From positions 48,625 through 112,624 of the forward strand of contig JAFGCT010000007.1 of assembly GCA_016932505.1 (NCBI GenBank): a DNA stretch of 64,000 nt. The letters run 5' to 3'. The stretch comes from Candidatus Peregrinibacteria bacterium (GTDB lineage: Bacteria > Patescibacteriota > Gracilibacteria > UM-FILTER-43-11). The translations under genes were made by a program, and so were the position numbers. Below are positions 9,443 through 16,728 of this stretch, piece after piece (positions within the stretch are counted from its first letter, which is position 1; each line of letters begins with the position of its first letter). A model generated the notes under the pieces. The model had not been told where the DNA came from, did no database searches, and saw nothing but the letters and a program-made list of their open reading frames with translations.

Positions 9443-9508
9443 GATAATTGATAATTGATAATTGTTAAATGATAATTGATAATTGATAATTGATAATTGA
9501 TAATTGAT
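9443..9508. repeat. Tandem heptamer repeat GATAATT
   Basis: Two runs of the 7-bp unit 'gataatt' (about three copies, a 'gttaaat' interruption, then about five copies) fill the gap between the glycosyltransferase and nadK. Confidence 0.8.
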
Positions 9509-9510
9509 AT

Positions 9511-10623
9511 TTAGCTTTTTATAGCTTCCAATATTAAATTAGCAGTTCTTCCCCAACTATATTTCTTAATCTGCTGAAACCCCTTCTCTCTAAGACTCTT
9601 GCAATATTCTTCATTATCAAGGAGCTGTGTAATTCCATCGGCAATATCAACAGGTTCATGAGGATCAGCATAATGAATGGCATCAACTCCAAGTTCTGGT
9701 ATTGAAGAAACGCGAGAAGCAAGTACAGGGACTCCATTCGCCATTGCTTCTAATATAGGTAAACCAAAACCTTCATAAAAAGACGGGAATAAGAATATTC
9801 TTGCACCTTGCATAAGAACAGCCAAATCCTCATCGGGTATATATTCCAAAAACTTCACACGACCTACAAGTTTTAAATCCTTAACCTTCTGAAAGATCTT
9901 CTTATAATACCAACCTTTTTTACCGGCAATCACAAACCTATAACGTTGTTGATTAAATGGACTTATAAGACTATAAGCCTCAAGCGCTCCTGTAATATTT
10001 TTACGAGGTTCAAGAGTTCCAGCCATCATCATATAATCAGGATCAAGATTATAGCGCCTTTGAACTTCAATTATTCTATTAGGGTCTACTTTACGCAAAA
10101 ATGCATCACGAATACCTGCATAAACAACGGTGATTTTTTCTGAAAGACGAAATTTTGGATATTTCTCAACCAAATCTTTCTTTGTATATTCAGAAACCGT
10201 AAAAATCCACTTAGACTTTTTTACTGCACCCTTTAAAGTCAATTTTTCAATAAAAGTAGCTCTTTTTTGGTGTTTAGCGGGGCTCTTAAAAGCAACAAGA
10301 TCATGAACAACTAATGCAACCTTTAATTTTTCAACATTATGAATATAAGGAACAATATAACTTTCGGTGGCAATAAGAACATCGACTTTATTCTTAATCA
10401 TGGACATATAGAACCTCCAGTGCCAATATGGCCCCTTTCCCCATATGCGAACAACAAAAACATTGGGCAAATGCCTATACTTATTTTCCCAATCCTTGTT
10501 GGTAAATAGGTAGTATTCATTCTCGCGATCATTATTCAGAATACTTTTCAAAACATTAGCAGTCCAAATTCCTTTTCCACCTCTATCTCCTTCAATACCT
10601 CTGATGTCAAAAGCTATCCTCAT
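9511..10623 (-). CDS. GT4-family glycosyltransferase
   Basis: About 370 residues. GT-B fold retaining glycosyltransferase of the GT4/group 1 type, likely transferring a sugar from a nucleotide sugar to a lipid or polysaccharide acceptor at the inner membrane face. Seen: N-terminal 'FDIRGIEGDRGGKG' acceptor-domain loop, 'GTLEPRKN' donor-domain start, and the E-x7-E type motif in 'PSFYEGFGLPILEAMANG'. The track starts 11 codons earlier, but those codons lie in an intergenic repeat, so I place the start at MRIAFDIRG. Acceptor and donor are not predictable. Confidence 0.85.
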   Translation of the reverse strand: MRIAFDIRGIEGDRGGKGIWTANVLKSILNNDRENEYYLFTNKDWENKYRHLPNVFVVRIWGKGPYWHWRFYMSMIKNKVDVLIATESYIVPYIHNVEKLKVALVVHDLVAFKSPAKHQKRATFIEKLTLKGAVKKSKWIFTVSEYTKKDLVEKYPKFRLSEKITVVYAGIRDAFLRKVDPNRIIEVQRRYNLDPDYMMMAGTLEPRKNITGALEAYSLISPFNQQRYRFVIAGKKGWYYKKIFQKVKDLKLVGRVKFLEYIPDEDLAVLMQGARIFLFPSFYEGFGLPILEAMANGVPVLASRVSSIPELGVDAIHYADPHEPVDIADGITQLLDNEEYCKSLREKGFQQIKKYSWGRTANLILEAIKS

Positions 10624-10638
10624 TTTTTGGAACTTTGT

Positions 10639-10726
10639 AACGAAATAACGATACAACGATACAACAATTACTGACTAACAAGCAATAAAAAGTCATCTTG
10701 TCATTTCGTTGTTTCGTTGTTTCGTT
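10639..10726. repeat. Inverted pair of short tandem words (aacgaaacaacg)
   Basis: 'aacgaaataacgatacaacg' on the left is answered by 'gtcatttcgttgtttcgttg' on the right, giving an imperfect inverted repeat built from 8-9 bp words. It lies between divergent genes and probably overlaps their promoters. Confidence 0.6.
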
Positions 10727-10765
10727 TATGGTAAAGTATTTTCAGTTAATATTAAAAATAAAATC

Positions 10766-11614
10766 ATGAGTCTACGTCGCATTAAACATATGTTTTTACG
10801 CCTAAGCGCTGAAGAAAAAGTAATAGGTGCAGGTGGTCTTTTAGTAATAATGGGGGCATTTATGCCATGGTTCTATATCATTCTCTTTGACCAAAGCACA
10901 GTTTATAATGGTTTTGGAGGTGATTTAGGAGTTATAGGTTTTGTAATATTCATTTTAGTATTACTCGCAATCTTAAACCTCATTGCCGAACATCTGCATA
11001 TAAGCTTTCCTCAATTCGGATACACCAAAGAGCAAGTTTTATTTTTTTTGATGGGGCAAAGTGCATTCCTTACCCTTCTTACAATTGCCATATACACAAA
11101 AAGATCACTAGATTATACAACCTCCGAATTACGCTTCGGAATTTACTTTGCACTAGTTGGCTCTTTTCTGGGTGCATTTGCGGCATTTGCCCAAATACAA
11201 AAACTTAAAAAAAAGGAAGTTAGTGATTTCTTTGAGCATGAAGAGGAAGAACATATAAAGAAACCTCGTAATTCATATAATTACGAAAAAGAAGATGAAG
11301 AAAATCAGAAACCTGAAGAGGAACAGATGTTATTTGAAGAAGAAGTTGAACAGGAACCTGAGCTTATTCAAGAAGATGAAATGATAGAGGAAATTGAAGA
11401 ATTAATAAGAGAACCAAAAACTAATAATGACGATGATCAAGGTAGGTATTTTAGTAGAGAAGCAGGTATTAATAGTGAAGCTGATAATGAAATAGATGAT
11501 TTCGCCGAAGATCAAACCGAACCTGAAGAAATTGAAGAAGAATCAGATAAATCAGATGAAACAAATGACAAAAAAAATCCGGGACTATCAATGAATTTCT
11601 ACGAAGATAATTAA
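10766..11614 (+). CDS. Four-helix membrane protein with long acidic tail
   Basis: 283 residues from the ATG of MSLRRIKHMF; the track start is 19 codons earlier, inside repeat sequence. Four hydrophobic helices (about residues 15-40, 45-75, 85-110, 120-145) are followed by a very acidic Glu/Asp-rich cytoplasmic tail of about 130 residues. No family recognised. The acidic tail and lack of catalytic motifs suggest an interaction or scaffold role, but this is inference. Confidence 0.65.
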   Translation: MSLRRIKHMFLRLSAEEKVIGAGGLLVIMGAFMPWFYIILFDQSTVYNGFGGDLGVIGFVIFILVLLAILNLIAEHLHISFPQFGYTKEQVLFFLMGQSAFLTLLTIAIYTKRSLDYTTSELRFGIYFALVGSFLGAFAAFAQIQKLKKKEVSDFFEHEEEEHIKKPRNSYNYEKEDEENQKPEEEQMLFEEEVEQEPELIQEDEMIEEIEELIREPKTNNDDDQGRYFSREAGINSEADNEIDDFAEDQTEPEEIEEESDKSDETNDKKNPGLSMNFYEDN

Positions 11615-11745
11615 AATTTGTGAATTGAAATTTTTCAAAAAAGGCTCACAAATTATAAATCGCAAATACTAAAAAATAACATTTTCAAGTTTTGTAATTA
11701 AAATTTGGTTGTCATAATCAGAAAAATAACATAACTTAACACCTC

Positions 11746-12066
11746 ATGACAGAAATTGAAGAACATAAAGGGTATTCCGACAATCTTCCTGGCAAACCAG
11801 GTCATACAGATAAAGAATATGTAGATATTATAAAATCCGATGTTGAAACTGAAGCTAAATATACAAACGATACTGGAGAGCCTGCTAAAATCATATATTA
11901 TTGTAGAGATTGCGAAAAATTAGTTAAACCTAAGCGTGTTGGTAAAAAGCTAAGATTCACCTGTGAAGAGTGCAAAGGAAGCAATGTTGCATTTGGTAGC
12001 GAACAATCAATCGCAAACTTCTATCGCATAAAAAACATCAAAGAAAAGGAAGCTGAAAAAAAATAA
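11746..12066 (+). CDS. Small zinc-ribbon protein
   Basis: 106 residues. A C-x2-C pair ('CRDC') and a second ('CEEC') about 20 residues later form a probable zinc ribbon at about residues 47-75, flanked by charged regions. No signal peptide. Such small ribbons commonly bind nucleic acids or proteins; the specific role here is unknown. The ATG follows 'taacacctc' with no Shine-Dalgarno. Confidence 0.65.
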   Translation: MTEIEEHKGYSDNLPGKPGHTDKEYVDIIKSDVETEAKYTNDTGEPAKIIYYCRDCEKLVKPKRVGKKLRFTCEECKGSNVAFGSEQSIANFYRIKNIKEKEAEKK

Positions 12067-12128
12067 AAACAAAATTGATACCAATAATATAGTTATATTT
12101 AATTTTGTAATTTTTTAATTTGCACACC

Positions 12129-12728
12129 ATGAAAAAGCTAGCTTTTATTTTCCTGATATTATTTATTTTAGTTATTGCAACAGGATGCAGTGCTCGTAGA
12201 AATACAGTTCACTTCGACCCAAATGTCGATAAATTATCAGCCGATATTACTGAAATAGGAACAGAAGATTCTAATAATGAAGATGCAATTATAGGTGAGA
12301 CAACAACAGTTGAAGAATTAAAAGGTCCTGATTTTTCTATTGATGAGCCAATTTTAGAAAACAATAAACTGAATACAAATACCGGATATCATGTTATTAA
12401 AGGAAAAACACCTAAAAATACTGACGCTATTACCGTGAATGACTACAGACTCACCAAATATATTCCTGGTCAAACTGAATGGAGCTATATTGCATCTGAT
12501 TCAATTGGAACACTTTCAGAAGGAGATAACCAATTCTCAATAAGATCTTTTGATAAAGAAGGGAACGAAATTGGAGCAAGAGAATTTACAATTTCATACA
12601 CACCTGCAGAAATTCCTGCACTTCCTTCAGTTGGATTAAATAGTTGGTTAGTACTAATATATTCTATTGTATTTTCTGGCTTATATTTTACTCTTAAAAG
12701 ATTACGAAAAGTATTTATAAAAAAATAA
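12129..12728 (+). CDS. Lipoprotein with C-terminal sorting-like anchor
   Basis: 199 residues from ATG 12129; the track's TTG start is 3 codons earlier. A lipoprotein signal peptide ends in the lipobox 'IATGC'. The extracellular part is about 140 residues. The C-terminus has 'LPSVG', a hydrophobic helix and a basic 'KRLRK' tail, resembling a sortase sorting signal except for Val in place of Thr. A terminator follows. It may be anchored at both ends or cleaved at the C-terminus. The extracellular domain is unrecognised. Confidence 0.7.
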   Translation: MKKLAFIFLILFILVIATGCSARRNTVHFDPNVDKLSADITEIGTEDSNNEDAIIGETTTVEELKGPDFSIDEPILENNKLNTNTGYHVIKGKTPKNTDAITVNDYRLTKYIPGQTEWSYIASDSIGTLSEGDNQFSIRSFDKEGNEIGAREFTISYTPAEIPALPSVGLNSWLVLIYSIVFSGLYFTLKRLRKVFIKK

Positions 12729-12762
12729 AGGCATTTTGTCTATCTCTAGTTTTTAGCTTAAT

Positions 12763-12794
12763 AAAAAGGTTTCGACATGTTCGAGACCTTTTTT
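12763..12794 (+). terminator. Rho-independent terminator upstream of recA
   Basis: Stem 'GGTTTCGA' / 'TCGAGACC' (one G-T pair) with loop CATGT, an A-run before it and a run of six T after it. It ends the lipoprotein transcript and isolates recA. Confidence 0.85.
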
Positions 12795-12817
12795 AGTAGC
12801 TATATTTAAAAAATTGA

Positions 12818-12847
12818 TTGACTAGGTGAACACCTGTTCACTATAAT
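12818..12847 (+). promoter_or_regulatory. recA promoter with LexA (SOS) box
   Basis: TTGACT (12818-12823) and TATAAT (12842-12847) are separated by 18 nt. The spacer holds the palindrome GAAC-ACCT-GTTC (12828-12839, arms extend to GTGAAC/GTTCAC). GAAC-N4-GTTC is the Gram-positive-type LexA/DinR operator. LexA bound here would block RNA polymerase, so recA is very likely DNA-damage inducible. lexA is not in the window. Confidence 0.9.
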
Positions 12848-12890
12848 CAAATCAACAACAAAAAGTTTAATTTTTAATTTTAATAAGTTC

Positions 12891-13910
12891 ATGACAAAAG
12901 ATAACGATTCAAAGAAAAACGATGCCATCAAAAATGCATTAGCTCAGATTGAAAAGAATTTCGGTCAGGGTACTATTATGAAACTTGGAGACAATACAAA
13001 TAGGAAAGTCGAATGTATATCAACAAGTTCAATCTCCTTAGATAAAGCGCTAGGGGGAGGAATCCCAAAAGGAAGAATAGTCGAAATTTATGGCCCTGAA
13101 TCTTCAGGTAAAACCACACTTGCGCTTCACACAATTGCAGAATGTCAAAAAAATGGTGGCACAGCTGCCTTTATAGATGCGGAACACGCTCTTGATCCAG
13201 AATATGCAAAAAGAATTGGTGTAAATACAGAAGATTTACTTATTTCACAGCCTGATAACGGAGAACAGGCACTAGAAATAGTAGAAACATTAACCAGATC
13301 CGGAGGAATAGATATTATAGTTATCGACTCTGTAGCCGCCCTTACTCCAAAAGCAGAAATAGAAGGTATGATGGGAGATTCACATATGGGTCTTCAGGCA
13401 AGACTTATGAGTCAGGCATTAAGAAAATTAACATCAATTATATCAAAAACAGGTACAACTGTTATTTTCCTTAATCAACTTCGTATGAAAATTGGAGTTA
13501 TGTTTGGAAATCCGGAAACTACAACAGGGGGAAATGCTCTAAAATTCTATACCTCAGTAAGATTAGATATACGAGCAATTGATAAAATTAATGGAGCAAC
13601 TGATGATGGAAAAGAAATCACAGGACGTCGTGTACGAGTAAAAGTTGTTAAAAACAAAGTAGCTCCACCTTTTAAACAAGCCGAATTCGATATTATGTTC
13701 AATGAAGGTATAAGCAAATGTGGCGATTTACTTGATACAGCAGTAGAAAAAAAGTTAATAAATAAAGCTGGTGCATTCTATACATACAAGGTTACTAAAA
13801 TAGGTCAGGGAAGAGAAAACGCAAAATTATTCCTAAAGAATGACAGTAAAATGTACAATGAAATTCAAAATAAATTGATGGCTGGAGAAATTAAACCAGA
13901 AACAAAATAA
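12891..13910 (+). CDS. recA: Recombinase RecA
   Basis: 339 residues. ATP-dependent strand-exchange protein of recombinational repair and SOS coprotease. Seen: Walker A '[10 protein letters not shown]' (about 68-77), '[11 protein letters not shown]', Walker B-like '[10 protein letters not shown]', the L2 DNA-binding loop region '[15 protein letters not shown]', and the C-terminal domain. Length is normal and there is no intein. It is monocistronic: strong terminators lie on both sides. Regulated by the SOS box in its promoter. Confidence 0.98.
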   Translation: MTKDNDSKKNDAIKNALAQIEKNFGQGTIMKLGDNTNRKVECISTSSISLDKALGGGIPKGRIVEIYGPESSGKTTLALHTIAECQKNGGTAAFIDAEHALDPEYAKRIGVNTEDLLISQPDNGEQALEIVETLTRSGGIDIIVIDSVAALTPKAEIEGMMGDSHMGLQARLMSQALRKLTSIISKTGTTVIFLNQLRMKIGVMFGNPETTTGGNALKFYTSVRLDIRAIDKINGATDDGKEITGRRVRVKVVKNKVAPPFKQAEFDIMFNEGISKCGDLLDTAVEKKLINKAGAFYTYKVTKIGQGRENAKLFLKNDSKMYNEIQNKLMAGEIKPETK

Positions 13911-13932
13911 AAACATTTGTTGACATAAGCTC

Positions 13933-13960
13933 AAAATCCCGATTTAAATCGGGATTTTTT
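13933..13960 (+). terminator. recA terminator
   Basis: Perfect stem 'AAATCCCGAT' / 'ATCGGGATTT' with loop TTAA, followed by a T-run. Confidence 0.9.
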
Positions 13961-14046
13961 GTAATTTCGTTCTTGCAAATATCATTCAAAAAATATAAAC
14001 TTAAAATCCAAAAACAAATATAAAAAATGATGCGGTATAACATTAG

Positions 14047-14078
14047 TTATTTCGTCATCTCGTTATTTCGTCATCTCG
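14047..14078. repeat. 16-bp direct tandem repeat before dnaB
   Basis: 'ttatttcgtcatctcg' occurs twice head to tail, ending 7 nt before the dnaB ATG, where a ribosome binding site would otherwise lie. No Shine-Dalgarno is present. Confidence 0.8.
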
Positions 14079-14085
14079 TTTTAAT

Positions 14086-15450
14086 ATGGCTGAAGCAGGT
14101 AAAATTCCACCACATAACAAAGAGGCTGAACAATCAGTACTCGGCTCTATTCTTATAGATAAGGATGGTATTATTAAAATTGTAGACTTAATAAACTCTG
14201 AAGATTTTTATTATGACACTCATAAAATGATTTATGAGGCGATGGTAGACTTATACAACAGACACGACCCAATTGACCTACTTACGCTAGCCAACCTACT
14301 TGAAGAACGAAAGCATATCGATACAATTGGTGGACCTGCTTATTTAGCAGAACTAACTTCACTAGTACCAACTGCAACACATATATTCAAATATGCACAA
14401 ATCGTAAAAAACAAATCTACGCTAAGAAAAATGGTAAAGGCTGGAAGCATGATTGCAGCATGTGGCTATAGTGAAGATGAAGAAATTAGTAGTCTGCTTG
14501 AAAAGGCTGAAAAAGAAGTTTTTAGTATTTCACAAACATTCCTAAAAGACAGATTTGTACACGTAAGAGACGTATTAAACGACCGTTTCGAAGAATTTTC
14601 TACACTACACACCGCAGATGAAGCAGATAAAGTAAAAGGAATACCAACTGGTTATAAAACTTTAGATAGAGTACTTTCAGGAATGCAACCTTCGGATTTA
14701 ATTATTCTAGCCGCACGTCCAAGTATGGGTAAAACTGCGCTAGCTCTTTCAATCGTTCAAAAAATTTGTATAGAAGCCAGTAAAAAGAAAACTGTTGGAA
14801 TATTTTCATTAGAAATGTCAAAAGAACAATTGGTCGATCGTTTATTTTGCTCAATATTAGGGGTGGATTCATGGAAATTACAACACGGGAAACTAGACGA
14901 TAAGGACTTTCAGAATATGGGTTCAGTAATGGACACTTTGAATAAAGCTCCAATATTTATTGATGATTCTGTTGGAACATCTGTATCAGAACTAAGAGCA
15001 AAAGCCCGAAGGCTTCAAATGGAACACGGTTTAGATTTAATCGTTGTTGACTACCTACAGTTAATGTCTACAGGTAATGCAGCATATCAAGCAAACAGAG
15101 TACAGGAAATATCCGAAATATCACGCTCGTTAAAAAGCTTAGGACGCGAACTACATATTCCTATAATTGCTCTATCTCAGTTATCCCGTGCTGTGGAATT
15201 AAGAAATCCTAAAATTCCTCAGCTGGCAGATCTACGTGACTCAGGTTCTATTGAGCAAGATGCGGATATTGTTATGATGTTATACAGAAAAGATTATTAC
15301 GAAGAAAATCTTACAGAAGAAGAAAAAGGAATTACTGAAGTATTCATAAGAAAACATCGTAATGGACCAATAGGAAAAGCTGAACTAAAATTCGATAGAA
15401 CTCAAATGAGATTCTATGATGTTGACCGAGCACATTCATACTCAGAATAA
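14086..15450 (+). CDS. dnaB: Replicative DNA helicase DnaB
   Basis: 454 residues. Hexameric 5'-3' helicase at the replication fork. N-terminal DnaB domain from 'PPHNKEAEQSVLGSIL' (about 8-110), linker, then a RecA-like motor with Walker A 'AARPSMGKTALALS' (about 206-219), 'FSLEMSKEQLVDRL', Walker B 'LIVVDYLQLM' and the arginine-finger region 'LRDSGSIEQDADIVM'. Full length, no intein. Starts immediately after a 16-bp tandem repeat. Confidence 0.97.
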   Translation: MAEAGKIPPHNKEAEQSVLGSILIDKDGIIKIVDLINSEDFYYDTHKMIYEAMVDLYNRHDPIDLLTLANLLEERKHIDTIGGPAYLAELTSLVPTATHIFKYAQIVKNKSTLRKMVKAGSMIAACGYSEDEEISSLLEKAEKEVFSISQTFLKDRFVHVRDVLNDRFEEFSTLHTADEADKVKGIPTGYKTLDRVLSGMQPSDLIILAARPSMGKTALALSIVQKICIEASKKKTVGIFSLEMSKEQLVDRLFCSILGVDSWKLQHGKLDDKDFQNMGSVMDTLNKAPIFIDDSVGTSVSELRAKARRLQMEHGLDLIVVDYLQLMSTGNAAYQANRVQEISEISRSLKSLGRELHIPIIALSQLSRAVELRNPKIPQLADLRDSGSIEQDADIVMMLYRKDYYEENLTEEEKGITEVFIRKHRNGPIGKAELKFDRTQMRFYDVDRAHSYSE

Positions 15451-15526
15451 GAGCTATAAACTCTAATCACTTAGCTGGTAATACCAAACGCCATTAAGCA
15501 CTTTTGTACTATTAAGAACTTAAATA

Positions 15527-16579
15527 ATGGAACATATCCCAAATCTTTTCTCTATTTTTGGTTGGTCAACAATAGCTTTTCTAGTTACTTTGACGCTTAC
15601 CCCCCTGTATCTAAAATTAGTAAAAAAATTCAAATTAGGAAAACAAATTAGGGAAACCACTATGAGTGGAGAAAAAGCGTCATATTTTAGCGAAATGCAT
15701 GCCAAAAAAACAGGTACCCCTACAATGGGAGGAGTAATAATGTGGGGAGGAGTTATAATTGTGGTATTAATTTCTCGTTTATTAGCACTCTTTGGGCTTC
15801 TTCCTCAATCATTATTACAAAGAGGTCAGGTTTATCTTCCTTTATTTACACTAATTGCAGTTGGAATTCTTGGTGCAGTTGATGACTGGTTTAATATAAA
15901 GCAAATTGGTGGAGTAAAAGGAATTAAAGCAAGACCAAAATTTCTTCTTCTTACATTATTTGCAATTCTAGGGGCGTGGTGGTTTTATTACAAATTGGGA
16001 TTTTCCAGTATACATATACCAAGCATTGGAGATTTTGAAATAGGCTTATGGTATATACCATTATTCATGCTTGTAATACTTTCTACGGCAAATGCGGTTA
16101 ATATTACCGATGGACTGGATGGACTAGCCGGAGGACTTTTAATTATTGCTTTTATGGTTTTTGGTGTCATAGCCTATGCAAAAGGATTAATTATTCTGGC
16201 TGTATTTTGTGGGGTAATAATTGGAACATTACTTGCTTTTCTATGGAATAATATACCTCCTGCATTGTTTTATATGGGGGATACAGGATCACTATCTTAT
16301 GGAGCAACACTAGGTGTAATAGCTATGATGACTAATTCAGTAGTTGTTTTACTATTTGTTGGTGGAGTTTTTATAATTGAAACATTATCAGTAATTATTC
16401 AACTAACTTCAAAGAAATTTTTTAAAAAAAAGGTCTTTTTAATTGCTCCTCTTCATCATCATTATGAAAAAAAGGGTATGAATGAAGCAAAAATCACAAT
16501 GCGATTCTGGATTATAGGAGGATTATTTGGCTCTATAGGACTTATAATAGGCCTTCTTGGAATGGGAAATGGAGTTTAA
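15527..16579 (+). CDS. mraY: Phospho-N-acetylmuramoyl-pentapeptide-transferase MraY
   Basis: 350 residues, about ten membrane helices. Transfers phospho-MurNAc-pentapeptide from UDP to undecaprenyl phosphate, giving lipid I. Catalytic motifs seen: 'GAVDDWFNIKQ', 'NITDGLDGLAGG', 'MGDTGSLSYGA' and 'PLHHHYEKKG'. It shows that the cell makes peptidoglycan, which fits the lysozyme-like proteins and the sorting-like anchor elsewhere in the window. It stands apart from other mur genes. Confidence 0.96.
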   Translation: MEHIPNLFSIFGWSTIAFLVTLTLTPLYLKLVKKFKLGKQIRETTMSGEKASYFSEMHAKKTGTPTMGGVIMWGGVIIVVLISRLLALFGLLPQSLLQRGQVYLPLFTLIAVGILGAVDDWFNIKQIGGVKGIKARPKFLLLTLFAILGAWWFYYKLGFSSIHIPSIGDFEIGLWYIPLFMLVILSTANAVNITDGLDGLAGGLLIIAFMVFGVIAYAKGLIILAVFCGVIIGTLLAFLWNNIPPALFYMGDTGSLSYGATLGVIAMMTNSVVVLLFVGGVFIIETLSVIIQLTSKKFFKKKVFLIAPLHHHYEKKGMNEAKITMRFWIIGGLFGSIGLIIGLLGMGNGV

Positions 16580-16672
16580 TTTGAAATTTGTAAATTTCGA
16601 TTTGTGATTCATTTTAAAATTACAAAACGGAAATCACAATTCTCAAATCACAATTCTCAAATATACCGCTTA
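16580..16672. repeat. Intergenic gatttgtgatt / aatcacaaatc repeat
   Basis: 'atttgtaaatttcgatttgtgatt' type words on the left and repeated 'aatcacaattctca' words on the right form an imperfect inverted arrangement. Same word family as at 7196 and 36121. Confidence 0.6.
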
Positions 16673-16677
16673 TAACC

Positions 16678-16706
16678 TTGATTTTTAAGCATTTTTTTGG
16701 TATAAT
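16678..16706 (+). promoter_or_regulatory. Promoter of the VirB4-like gene
   Basis: TTGATT (16678-16683), 17-nt spacer, TATAAT (16701-16706). The ATG lies 22 nt after the -10 box, so the leader would be only about 15 nt, A-rich and without a Shine-Dalgarno. Confidence 0.8.
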
Positions 16707-16728
16707 AAGTAGATAAAAACAAATAAAT

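Noticed and set aside
9443-9508. CRISPR-like tandem repeats
   Set aside because: 7-bp units without spacers, and no cas genes in the window.
10624-10656. Upstream start of the glycosyltransferase ORF
   Set aside because: The 11 extra codons lie in the tandem repeat; the conserved N-terminus begins at MRIAFDIRG.
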